NCBI GenBank assembly: GCA_020073015.1
Contig: JAIQFZ010000006.1
Coordinates: forward strand, 1-64,000
Direction of reading: 5' to 3'
DNA length: 64,000 nt
From: Terriglobia bacterium
Lineage (GTDB): Bacteria; Acidobacteriota; Terriglobia; Terriglobales; Acidobacteriaceae
In this document: in pieces, positions 10,801 to 17,589 of the stretch
How the letters are laid out: every line of letters starts with the position of its first letter
Position numbering within the stretch: position 1 is the first letter of the stretch
Program-made: the position numbers and the translations under genes
The notes under the pieces: model-generated
The model's database searches: none
Seen by the model: the letters and a program-made list of their open reading frames with translations, nothing else
What the model was told of the DNA's origin: nothing

Positions 10801-11143
10801 GATGACCCGACAGCGTCTCTACGAGGCGATTGTCGAAGGCGCTGCCAAGAGACTGCGTCCCAAGTTTATGACCTTCGCCACCATGAGCATCGGCCTGATC
10901 CCGATCCTGTGGTCCACGGGAAGCGGATCCGAAATCATGAAGCGCATCGCAGCTCCTATGGTGGGGGGAATTGTCACGTCTTTCATCCTGGAACTGCTGG
11001 TCTATCCGGCGGTCTACGCGGTTTGGAAGGAGGGCGCGCTCAACAAAGAATCTCGGTTGGTTCCCGGCAATGAGATGGTGACGACGAGCTACCTCGCGCC
11101 CGGACAAGTCGAACCGAGCGCTCTGGCAGGGCAGCGCACCTAG
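7811..11143 (+). CDS. cusA: CusA-like heavy-metal RND efflux pump
   Basis: This is a 1110-aa inner-membrane RND transporter with the expected 12-helix architecture and the heavy-metal-RND signatures CGELVDAAIVVVEQ and GIDAETGVFMLLYLD. The three methionines that ferry Cu(I)/Ag(I) in E. coli CusA are present in equivalent contexts: M587 in YMPST, M637 in PLSMLET and M709 in RIDMLSTGI. This supports monovalent copper/silver export rather than Zn/Co/Cd. There is an insertion rich in tryptophan (WYSSWAPSW) between the second and third methionine compared with the E. coli protein. It forms an operon with the upstream adaptor gene, and copper export beside copper-oxidase genes is functionally coherent. 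Confidence 0.93.
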   Translation: MINRIVALCVRNKFLVFTLVGAACAWGAWAMTHQPVDAMPDLSETQVIILSRWDRSPDIIEDQVTYPIISAMTGAPHVKTVRGVSDFGFSYVYVIFDEGTDLYWARSRTLEYLSGVTGRFPEGVKTELGPDATGLGWVYQYVLKDESGKHSLGELRSYQDWYLKYYLKAVPGVADVASLGGFTQQYQVNVDPNRLRSYGIPISRVADAVRSGNRETGARLLEFGGAEYMIRGRGYVQSQHDIEEIALASVDGTPIRIKDVGKVVIGPDIRRGASDLDGNGEVVSGIVIMRDGNNALDVIGRVKSRLKDVEPGLPDGVKVMPVYDRSELIQRSISNARWTLIEVILTVVLIILIFLWHFPSAVIPVVTIPVAVLVTFIPLHYVGVSINVMSLAGLAIACGELVDAAIVVVEQTHKKLESYEKAGLPFSYHDVVLEAVQEVAGPTFFALLVIAVAFLPVLVLEGQEGKLFRPLAYTKNFAMLAAAVLAITLDPALRLLFVRRRASADAAPGIGRRFSNWLLGGRIRSQEQHPITGPLMRVYDPVVRWTLRWKWQVMAGALVVVLLTVPLFWKIGSEFMPSVDEGSLLYMPSTMPGISIAESQTLLQVTDRIIKGFPEVDHVLGKTGRADTATDPAPLSMLETVIVLKPQSEWRKTQTWYSSWAPSWILPVLRHITADHISQEQLVAEMNDALRIPGLSNSWTMPIRGRIDMLSTGIRTPIGLKIQGGDVTQIQQIGQQVEQALSTVPGTRSVFAERTGNGYFLDVVWDRNALAQYGLSIDDAQNALSTAVGGDNVTTMIDGRARYPVNVRYMRDFRSDLDALGKVLISTNEKQIPLSQLATIRTSNGPAMIRNENGLLTGYVFVDVADRPIGDYVQQARRELQTQLKLPAGSSVLWSGQYESAERVRQRLMVVVPATIAIILFLLYCNTRSVVNTMIVTLAVPFSAVGALWMVYALGYNMSIAVWLGIIALLGIDAETGVFMLLYLDLAYEKARREPVRMTRQRLYEAIVEGAAKRLRPKFMTFATMSIGLIPILWSTGSGSEIMKRIAAPMVGGIVTSFILELLVYPAVYAVWKEGALNKESRLVPGNEMVTTSYLAPGQVEPSALAGQRT

Positions 11144-11144
11144 C

Positions 11145-11283
11145 AGGCTGCTGAAGAAGTGGGATTTCGCGCCTGATTTTGGGTGGCGCAGCGCTTCAGC
11201 GCTGCGATAACGGGCTTATTTTGGGACCGGCTTTAGCCAGTGCGGTTAGACTGCTGCGCAGAAAAACACTTTTTCAGCAGCCT
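11145..11283. repeat. 139-bp MITE/REP-like element with 17-bp terminal inverted repeats
   Basis: The ends are AGGCTGCTGAAGAAGTG (11145-11161) and the inverted CACTTTTTCAGCAGCCT (11267-11283), identical but for one base. Inside lies a perfect 8-bp hairpin, CGCAGCGC-TTCA-GCGCTGCG. It encodes nothing and begins one base after the pump stop codon, so it may also act as a transcript end. Confidence 0.7.
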
Positions 11284-11606
11284 CCTAGGCGACTGTTTTG
11301 TCATACGACACCTGATGCTGGGGCAGCAGCGTCTCGAAGGGGTTCAGCGCCCATCTGCCAGCTCCGCCCCACAGGTTACTTTCTTGCGATTACTCCGCCC
11401 TCGTCCAACCATCTGCAGCTTTGGTACAAGAGCCGTTATCTTTTATGAAATCTCGGTCACAGTTCTGCTAACATGGCCGGGTTCTGTATGCTAAATCCTT
11501 GGATCTAAAGCTCTCTTACCGGTGCGGCTTTGGATGCAGGCTTGCTCATACAGGATAGCTCCCCCCGCTGTAAGACTACTGGCCGAAGAGCCGGGCAGGA
11601 GTGCTT
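11284..11606. other. Non-coding spacer, 323 bp
   Basis: No coding region, RNA gene or clear promoter was recognised between the repeat element and the PEP-CTERM gene. Short overlapping reading frames here show no family-like sequence. Confidence 0.5.
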
Positions 11607-12575
11607 TTGAACGACCAAGTCGGAAGACGCGCGGTTCGCCGCAGGCGGAGTTGGTATCGGCGTCGCCTGCGGATCCAGCGCAGCCTGATCGCAGCGGCCA
11701 TGCTGGCGCTGCTGGCCGCGGTGTGCTGGCACAGCGCTGCGCGCTTTTTCGCGGCCGTCTCCAGGCGGGCTTCCCAATCCGTACCCGAGTCCTCTTGGAC
11801 CCGTGGCAACGTTCACGCCAATCTAAGCGCAATGGCGGCGCGCGCGAGCCGGTCCGCGCAGCCTCCCACGCAGAAGCGCGGCGTCTATCCTTATTCGGTT
11901 GTGCCCGGCGGTGTCGAGGGCCCCGACGATCTCCGGCGGGCGGCCGAGCACGATGCCGTCGTTTGGCAGCACTACGCGCGCTTCCAATACGAACATGCCC
12001 GCCTGATTCGCGCCAATGAAGCTCGCGAAGTCTATCTTTCGTATCGTCTGCGGAATCGCATCTTCTGGACCCGCAGGAAATTCCGCCTGCATCTGGGCGA
12101 ACTGCTGCTCACCGACGGTAAAATCACGGCCCGTGCGCGGTGCGGCAATCAGGTATCCGAAAGTCCTAAGCCGGAAGTCTCCGAGGAAGAGCCGGCTGAG
12201 GATGTGCTCGACCGACCCGTCGCTGAACTCGAGCCTCCACCACTTCCCATCCGATCTTCGCTCCTGCCGCCCTCTCTGCCCGGCGCTGATCCTGTATCTC
12301 CTCAAGGGCCTCATCTTTTCACCGGTGGCTTCGTGTTCCCCTATATCCCCTTCGGTGTGCCTGCCCCGCCCCATCTGTGTGAAACGGCAGCCCAGGAGCA
12401 GTACGAAGACAGTCACGGAATCATCGATGACGAGAAGAAGGAGAAACCCTGCGTTCCCCACCGCCACAAGCCTCCGGTGGTACCCGAGCCTTCGACCTGG
12501 GTCCTGATTGGCTCCGGACTGGGGGCGGTCTATTGGCGATATCGCAAGACGGGCCTCTCTCGCTCTGTCGCGTAG
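11607..12575 (+). CDS. PEP-CTERM-anchored exported protein of unknown function
   Basis: This 322-aa protein has a strongly basic N terminus followed by a hydrophobic export segment (about residues 25-45). The middle is Pro- and charge-rich with a YPYSVVPGG block that resembles no family I know. The C terminus (about 290-315) is a textbook PEP-CTERM sorting signal: VPEPSTW, a hydrophobic Gly/Ala-rich stretch, then the basic cluster RYRK. Such proteins are processed by an exosortase and usually delivered to the outer surface or matrix; no exosortase is in the window. The start is uncertain: TTG at 11607 sits five bases after AGGAG, while GTG at 11601 overlaps it. Confidence 0.72.
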   Translation: MNDQVGRRAVRRRRSWYRRRLRIQRSLIAAAMLALLAAVCWHSAARFFAAVSRRASQSVPESSWTRGNVHANLSAMAARASRSAQPPTQKRGVYPYSVVPGGVEGPDDLRRAAEHDAVVWQHYARFQYEHARLIRANEAREVYLSYRLRNRIFWTRRKFRLHLGELLLTDGKITARARCGNQVSESPKPEVSEEEPAEDVLDRPVAELEPPPLPIRSSLLPPSLPGADPVSPQGPHLFTGGFVFPYIPFGVPAPPHLCETAAQEQYEDSHGIIDDEKKEKPCVPHRHKPPVVPEPSTWVLIGSGLGAVYWRYRKTGLSRSVA

Positions 12576-12694
12576 CTGATCATTGTTTTCTGTCCCAATT
12601 CAGGAATTCAGACGGGTCCCTTCACGATCTAGTTCTACGACTTCCGCGTATGTGATCCGACGCTCCATGCTGCTAGACTCTTTCCAGGAGTCCC

Positions 12695-13549
12695 ATGCAG
12701 TCCTTCTCTTACCTCGGAGCTCTTCTGGCAGTAGGAAGCTTGCTGGCCGCGCCCGCCGCGGCGCAAGACCGCTCTTTTGTGCGCAATGTGGCGGTGCGCA
12801 ATGGTGCAACAGCGATCGAAATTGAAATTCACACCTCGGGTGCGGCTGTGTCCCCCAACACCCAGGCGATTACGGGTCCGGACCGGATCGTGGTAGATTT
12901 TCCCGGGGCATTGCCCTCCTCGGAACTGCGCGCGCTCAGGGTCAATCGCGGTCCATTGAAAGGCATTCGTTCAGGATTGTTTTTCAATGACCCTCCCATT
13001 ACCCGAATTGTGCTCGATCTGCTGGAGCCCCAGGCGTACCAGATCGTGCCGATTCCAAATGGAGTAGTGGTCAGATTGGGTCCCGCTTCTGCGGAGACCA
13101 ACGTGGCTTCGGCGCCGCTATCCGCGCCAACCATCGGTGGAGCACACTTGACATCGGTTGCGAAAGTCAGCGAGCACCTTGCAGTAGCAGAAGCCGGCGC
13201 AGCTTTACGATCCGCAGTCAGCGCTGTCTCTCAAATTCCCCCGCCGCCTCCGGAGCCGCCCAAGCCCGCGGTCAACGTAACCTTCCAGAACGGGCTGCTG
13301 CGCATTCGGACGGAAGGGGGAACGTTGGCCGAGGTGTTGTTCGAGGTGCAGCGACAAACCCAGGCGGAGATTGCTATTCCGGCCGGTGCTGAGCAGGAAC
13401 AAGTCGTGGCCGATCTGGGGCCCGCTCCCGCTCGCGATGTGCTGGCCTCGTTACTGAATGGTTCCAGCTACAACTTCATTTTCATTGATGGCGAGCAAGG
13501 CCGCGGCCTGGAAAAAGTCGTCCTGACCCGCAGAGAGCCAAGCTTCTAA
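12695..13549 (+). CDS. AMIN-domain protein with C-terminal STN-like domain
   Basis: This 284-aa protein has a signal peptide (cleavage near PAAAQDRS). An AMIN domain follows (about 25-125), recognisable from DRIVVDFPGALP, GIRSGLFF and TRIVLDLLEP; AMIN domains localise secretins (PilQ) and amidases to the peptidoglycan. After a Pro-rich linker there is a short STN/secretin-N0-like domain (about 195-275, GTLAEVLFEVQRQTQ ... ARDVLASLLNGSSYNFIF). It looks like a PilQ N-terminal half without the secretin pore, so it may be an accessory of a pilus or secretion machine. An AGGAG site precedes the ATG. Confidence 0.8.
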   Translation: MQSFSYLGALLAVGSLLAAPAAAQDRSFVRNVAVRNGATAIEIEIHTSGAAVSPNTQAITGPDRIVVDFPGALPSSELRALRVNRGPLKGIRSGLFFNDPPITRIVLDLLEPQAYQIVPIPNGVVVRLGPASAETNVASAPLSAPTIGGAHLTSVAKVSEHLAVAEAGAALRSAVSAVSQIPPPPPEPPKPAVNVTFQNGLLRIRTEGGTLAEVLFEVQRQTQAEIAIPAGAEQEQVVADLGPAPARDVLASLLNGSSYNFIFIDGEQGRGLEKVVLTRREPSF

Positions 13550-14392
13550 CAAATTAATGCGTACTTCGAGCGGCAGACGCACCCTGCTAGGGTGTCGTCA
13601 CGTTGTTCATTTTCCTGTCTTATAATCGATGGAAGTTATCACTCCCTTACGCAAGGCCATGTGTCTCCGCACCAACTAACAGAGAATAGTTAGTGAGATA
13701 ATCAGGTTGAATAATTCACTACGGACATGCTAACAGACAACCGCGCGATCAATGGTCAAGACGTTGCGCACAACTTATTGCCAACCTTAGCTGTATCAGC
13801 TCTTAAGCGATCAGTATGCTAAGCGCGATCCCACCCGCTGCAGCAAAGAACATCTCTCTTGCGACAGTGACCTCTCTGATGGAGTGAGATCCGGGGGCGA
13901 CAAGCTCATTTCCATTCAACGATATGCGAATACTTAACAAACTACAGCGAACTGACAAATATGTAAAAGATGTGAATTGATTGCAAATTCAAACCATCTC
14001 CCGCCGCTATTTGCTCATGCACAATGAGGCGATTTTCCCCAGCCCCTAAGCTCTCGTTACTTCAAGCCAGAAAGTTTTGGCTGCGAAGTCGGTAGTTGGA
14101 AGCGGCGAGTCAGAGTGGGCCGCAGTGATTGCCCACGGCCTGGTCCTTCCATGGAGTAGTGGGGTAATACAAGAACAATCTTGAGCAGTAGCGCGAGTCT
14201 TGCCTGATTGAGTTAAAGCGAGCCTTGGCGCTGTGAGAAGACTTCGCCCAGTCCTTCCCCCGGATCTGGCGACCCAGGAGCGCGTGCACAAACACCCGGA
14301 TCCTGCGGCGTTCGGACTTTTGACAAAGACGGTTCACTTACACTGCCCAGCGCGGTTGTTATGCCCGCGAGTAGTAAGGAGGCTATACGGTC
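13550..14392. promoter_or_regulatory. 843-bp AT-richer leader region of the oxidase operon
   Basis: No protein-like reading frame was found. It contains a perfect TATAAT (13621-13626) with no good -35 box, an operator-like inverted repeat ACTAAC-N8-GTTAGT (13675-13694), and a TTGACA at 14325-14330 without a good -10 at normal spacing. The final stretch supplies a strong AAGGAGG ribosome binding site for the first oxidase gene. The region is clearly richer in A and T than its flanks. It may hold the operon promoter, a long leader or a small RNA. Confidence 0.4.
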
Positions 14393-15997
14393 ATGAGGAA
14401 GCTTTTCCCGTTCTGTGTGTCACTGATTGTGGTCGTGGTTGCGACTCTCGCCGCGAATGCGCAGTCTTTCCAAGTTCAATGTCCAACCAGCACCATCACG
14501 CACCCGGTAGCGCGCACTTCGGCTCAGGGTGAGCCCGCGTACAGCGGGGCGACGACGTTTTCGACTGGCTCGCAAGGATACCAAGTACCTACTGCCAACG
14601 TGAACGGCGCGATTAAGTGCCAGCAGATCTCCGGCGGCGATGGTTTCGCGACCATGGGAGACGGCACTCAGACCTATTTGTTTGCCTTCGGTCCTCTGTC
14701 CGGATTGGCGGATATGGCTGCCGGGAAGCCCGGAACCCAGTTCCCGGATGTTTTCAATAGCGTTTTCTCGGGTACGTTGAAGCCCGGTGATCCGGCTACT
14801 ACGAACGGCGCCGGCGACGATCCATACGCGATCGGTAACCTCAGCACCTTTTCGTTTAACGGCGCTGTTGGGCTGGCTCCCGATCTGGATGCCATCGCGA
14901 GCGGCGCTTGCACTGCCCCGTGTATCGACGGTCACGTCGATCCGCGCCCAATCATGGATGTTGGTGTCATGAACGGCAACATGCCCGCGCCGCTGATGGC
15001 GATCGATGAAGATGACGAATTCTTCCTCACGTTGACCAACGTCGGCCAAGTCATGCGTCCCGACCTGTTCGAACAGCATACCGTTCACTTCCACGGTTAT
15101 CCCAATGCCTCCGCGTTCTACGACGGCGTGCCTGATGCTTCGGTGGCCATCAACATTGGCGGCAGCTTCACCTATTACTATCTAGCGCCCGAGGCTGGCA
15201 CTTACTTCTGGCACTGCCACATCACTCCCCCAGAGCACTTGCAGATGGGCATGGTCGGTCAAATCTACGTGCGCCCACGGCAGAACCGCTGGTCGGGAAC
15301 CCTCTTTGCAGGTTTGCAGCAACAGCAGTTGGATCTGCGGACCAAGTGCGATTCCACGGACATTCTGTGCAGCAATCCCTTGCCAGCCGTGAATACTGGG
15401 GCTAGTAACGACAGCACCAAGAAGTATGCCTATAACGACGGCGATGGTTCTACCGCCTATAACGTTGAGTATCCCCTCCAGATCCACGGTTTCGATCCCA
15501 ACTTCCACTTCGTCGGCATGACCTTCAACCCGGAGAACTTCACGGGCATGAAGGATAAGTACTTTCTGTTGAATGGCCGCAGTTATCCCGACACTGTGAA
15601 CCCCGATCCTCTGGCGACCCAGACTACCGATGGAGTCATGCACTATTCGCAGCCGATGCCGTCGATCATCAACATTCCAGCGGGCGGCAAGGCTTTGCTG
15701 CGCATTGCCGACCTGGACGTCACGGAATATCAGACACTGGCCTCCCTGGGCATTCCGATGCAGGTCATCGCGCTCAATGCCAAACTGCTGCGCGATCAGG
15801 CGGGCAACAACCTCTACTACAACACCAACTCAATCACGTTGGCTGGTGGCGAGTCGCTCGACGTGATTCTGGATGCCAGCGACCAAGCCAAATATCCCTC
15901 GGGTAGCGTGTTCTACCTTTACACCCCCAACCTTGATCACCTGTCGAACGATGCCGAGAACTTCGGCGGGTTGATGACCGAAGTCCGGATTAACTAG
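14393..15997 (+). CDS. Multicopper-oxidase-fold protein A, carrying the N-terminal-type copper motifs
   Basis: This 534-aa exported protein (signal peptide ending near AANAQSF) has cupredoxin domains of the multicopper oxidase superfamily. It carries motif I as HFHG (residues 232-235), and motif II as H274-C275-H276 in a WHCHITPPEHLQMGM context. That C275, with H282 and M287, could form a type-1 copper site inside this domain. The C-terminal cupredoxin has the fold signature but not the ligands: where HPxHxHG is expected it reads SLGIPMQVIA, and where HCHxxxH is expected it reads NLDHLSNDAENFGGLM. The next gene carries the missing motifs, so A probably works with it. The ribosome binding site is AAGGAGG, and the downstream gene follows after 10 bases. 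Confidence 0.85.
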   Translation: MRKLFPFCVSLIVVVVATLAANAQSFQVQCPTSTITHPVARTSAQGEPAYSGATTFSTGSQGYQVPTANVNGAIKCQQISGGDGFATMGDGTQTYLFAFGPLSGLADMAAGKPGTQFPDVFNSVFSGTLKPGDPATTNGAGDDPYAIGNLSTFSFNGAVGLAPDLDAIASGACTAPCIDGHVDPRPIMDVGVMNGNMPAPLMAIDEDDEFFLTLTNVGQVMRPDLFEQHTVHFHGYPNASAFYDGVPDASVAINIGGSFTYYYLAPEAGTYFWHCHITPPEHLQMGMVGQIYVRPRQNRWSGTLFAGLQQQQLDLRTKCDSTDILCSNPLPAVNTGASNDSTKKYAYNDGDGSTAYNVEYPLQIHGFDPNFHFVGMTFNPENFTGMKDKYFLLNGRSYPDTVNPDPLATQTTDGVMHYSQPMPSIINIPAGGKALLRIADLDVTEYQTLASLGIPMQVIALNAKLLRDQAGNNLYYNTNSITLAGGESLDVILDASDQAKYPSGSVFYLYTPNLDHLSNDAENFGGLMTEVRIN

Positions 15998-16007
15998 GAG
16001 CGCAGCA

Positions 16008-17573
16008 ATGAGGGCGACGAATATGAAAAGAGCGATTTCCAAGACACAACTGCTTCTGGCGATGGTGGTCACGATGACACTGTTGCTTACGCCGACGGCT
16101 TTCGCGGCGGCTCCTGGAATCACGGGCCCAACCTTCAACCTGACGGCGCAGCCCTCCTTCATCAGCGAGCCCGACGGCTCCTTCGTTTATTCGTGGGGGT
16201 ATGGGTGCAATGGCGCGCCGCTCGGCTATGCCCCGGCGGCGATCTCCAGCAACTTCTGCAATACCATGCAGATACCCGGGCCGACGCTGATCGTTACGCA
16301 AGGACAGGCGGTCACGGTGACGCTCACGAACAATCTGCCCAACGCGGCCGGGAACACATCCATTCTTTTTCCCGGCTTCAACGTGGCAACCACGGGCGGC
16401 GTTGCGGGACTGCTGACGCAAGAGGCAGTGCCCGGCGGTTCGGTGACCTACACGTTCACTGCTTCGACGCCCGGCACGCGCTCCTATTACAGCGGAACAC
16501 AAGGCGACCTCCAGGTTGAGATGGGCCTGTACGGGGCGATCATCGTCCTGCCCTCCACGATCCCCGCAGCCTGCACATCCGGGATTCACGCCAGCAACCA
16601 GACGGCACAAGGCAACTGGGGTGAATCCGATTTCCGGCTGGCAGCGGCGGCATACAACCACCCGGGCGCCTGCTATGACAGGGAATACTTGTTCCAGTTC
16701 TCCGAGATGGATGACAGGATTCACCGAGAAGCCGAAGCACAGTCCACCCGGGCTTGCACGGGTTGCATGAGCGTCGCCACCGAGCCTTATGTTCCGGCCT
16801 ACTTCATGATCAACGGCCGCTCGATGCCGGACCTTATGGATCCCAACTATGCTCCGGAATATCCACACCAGCCTTACAACGGCAATCCGCACATGCATCC
16901 TGGCGAATTGACATTGTTGCGCGTCATCGGCCAGGGACGCTGGCAACACCCGTTCCACGAGCACGGCAACCACGTGCGCGTGCTGGCCCGCGATGGAAAT
17001 TTGATTCTCAGCGCGACCGATCCTAACAGTCTTGCCGGACCGTTACTCTTCACGACAACCACAACCCCGGGCCAGGCGATGGATGGAATCTACTACTGGA
17101 CGGGCAAGGGGCTGAACTGGGATCCGTATGGCCATAACCCCACCTCGAGTGACCCACAGGCCAAGCTGACGTGTACGCCGGATGGCAACGGCTACAACAC
17201 GAGCGCGCCAGCCGCAATCAATTATTTCGAGTGGTGCCAGGATCACAACAAGCCACTGCAAGCTACGCCAGCTGGCGATGTCGCTGGTGGCGGTCCGGCA
17301 ACTCTGCCCGATCCCAACATCTTCGCTAACGGTGCTTGGTTCGGTGGCAGCCCCTATCTGGGACCAAACGCGACGGTACGCGCGGTTGGCACGACCGGGA
17401 CCACACCACCCTCCGGGACGGTAGCGAACGCGCCCGATTCCGAAGCCGGCTTTGCCTTCATGTGGCACTCGCACAACGAGCGCGAAATCACCACGAACAA
17501 TATTTTTCCGGGCGGCATGCTCATGATGATGCTGGTTGATTCCCGGGAATTCGTCATCGACGAGTCCAACTAA
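16008..17573 (+). CDS. Multicopper-oxidase-fold protein B, carrying the C-terminal-type copper motifs
   Basis: This 521-aa protein has an N-terminal hydrophobic export segment and multicopper oxidase domains complementary to protein A. The first cupredoxin keeps the framework (IPGPTLIVTQGQAVTVTLTN, GLYGAIIV), but the HxHG position reads LFPG and the HxH position reads YYSGTQGD. The last cupredoxin carries motif III as H314-P-F-H317-E-H319-G. Motif IV appears as H487-S-H489-NERE493, so the type-1 cysteine and following histidine are replaced by Ser and Glu. Alone it would lack half of the trinuclear cluster; paired with A all four motifs would be present, with the type-1 site in A. The ribosome binding site is AGGAG; the next gene starts 16 bases after the stop. 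Confidence 0.85.
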   Translation: MRATNMKRAISKTQLLLAMVVTMTLLLTPTAFAAAPGITGPTFNLTAQPSFISEPDGSFVYSWGYGCNGAPLGYAPAAISSNFCNTMQIPGPTLIVTQGQAVTVTLTNNLPNAAGNTSILFPGFNVATTGGVAGLLTQEAVPGGSVTYTFTASTPGTRSYYSGTQGDLQVEMGLYGAIIVLPSTIPAACTSGIHASNQTAQGNWGESDFRLAAAAYNHPGACYDREYLFQFSEMDDRIHREAEAQSTRACTGCMSVATEPYVPAYFMINGRSMPDLMDPNYAPEYPHQPYNGNPHMHPGELTLLRVIGQGRWQHPFHEHGNHVRVLARDGNLILSATDPNSLAGPLLFTTTTTPGQAMDGIYYWTGKGLNWDPYGHNPTSSDPQAKLTCTPDGNGYNTSAPAAINYFEWCQDHNKPLQATPAGDVAGGGPATLPDPNIFANGAWFGGSPYLGPNATVRAVGTTGTTPPSGTVANAPDSEAGFAFMWHSHNEREITTNNIFPGGMLMMMLVDSREFVIDESN

Positions 17574-17589
17574 TTACGAGGAGACAGCA

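Noticed and set aside
14325-14362. Promoter based on TTGACA at 14325-14330
   Set aside because: No acceptable -10 box lies 16-18 bases downstream, so it is not called as a promoter.
13550-14392. tRNA or riboswitch in the long leader
   Set aside because: No cloverleaf, TTCGAATC-type T-arm or known riboswitch core was seen.
14393-17573. Frameshifted single oxidase gene rather than two genes
   Set aside because: Each gene has its own signal segment, ribosome binding site and stop, and each encodes complete cupredoxin frameworks, so they are two genes.
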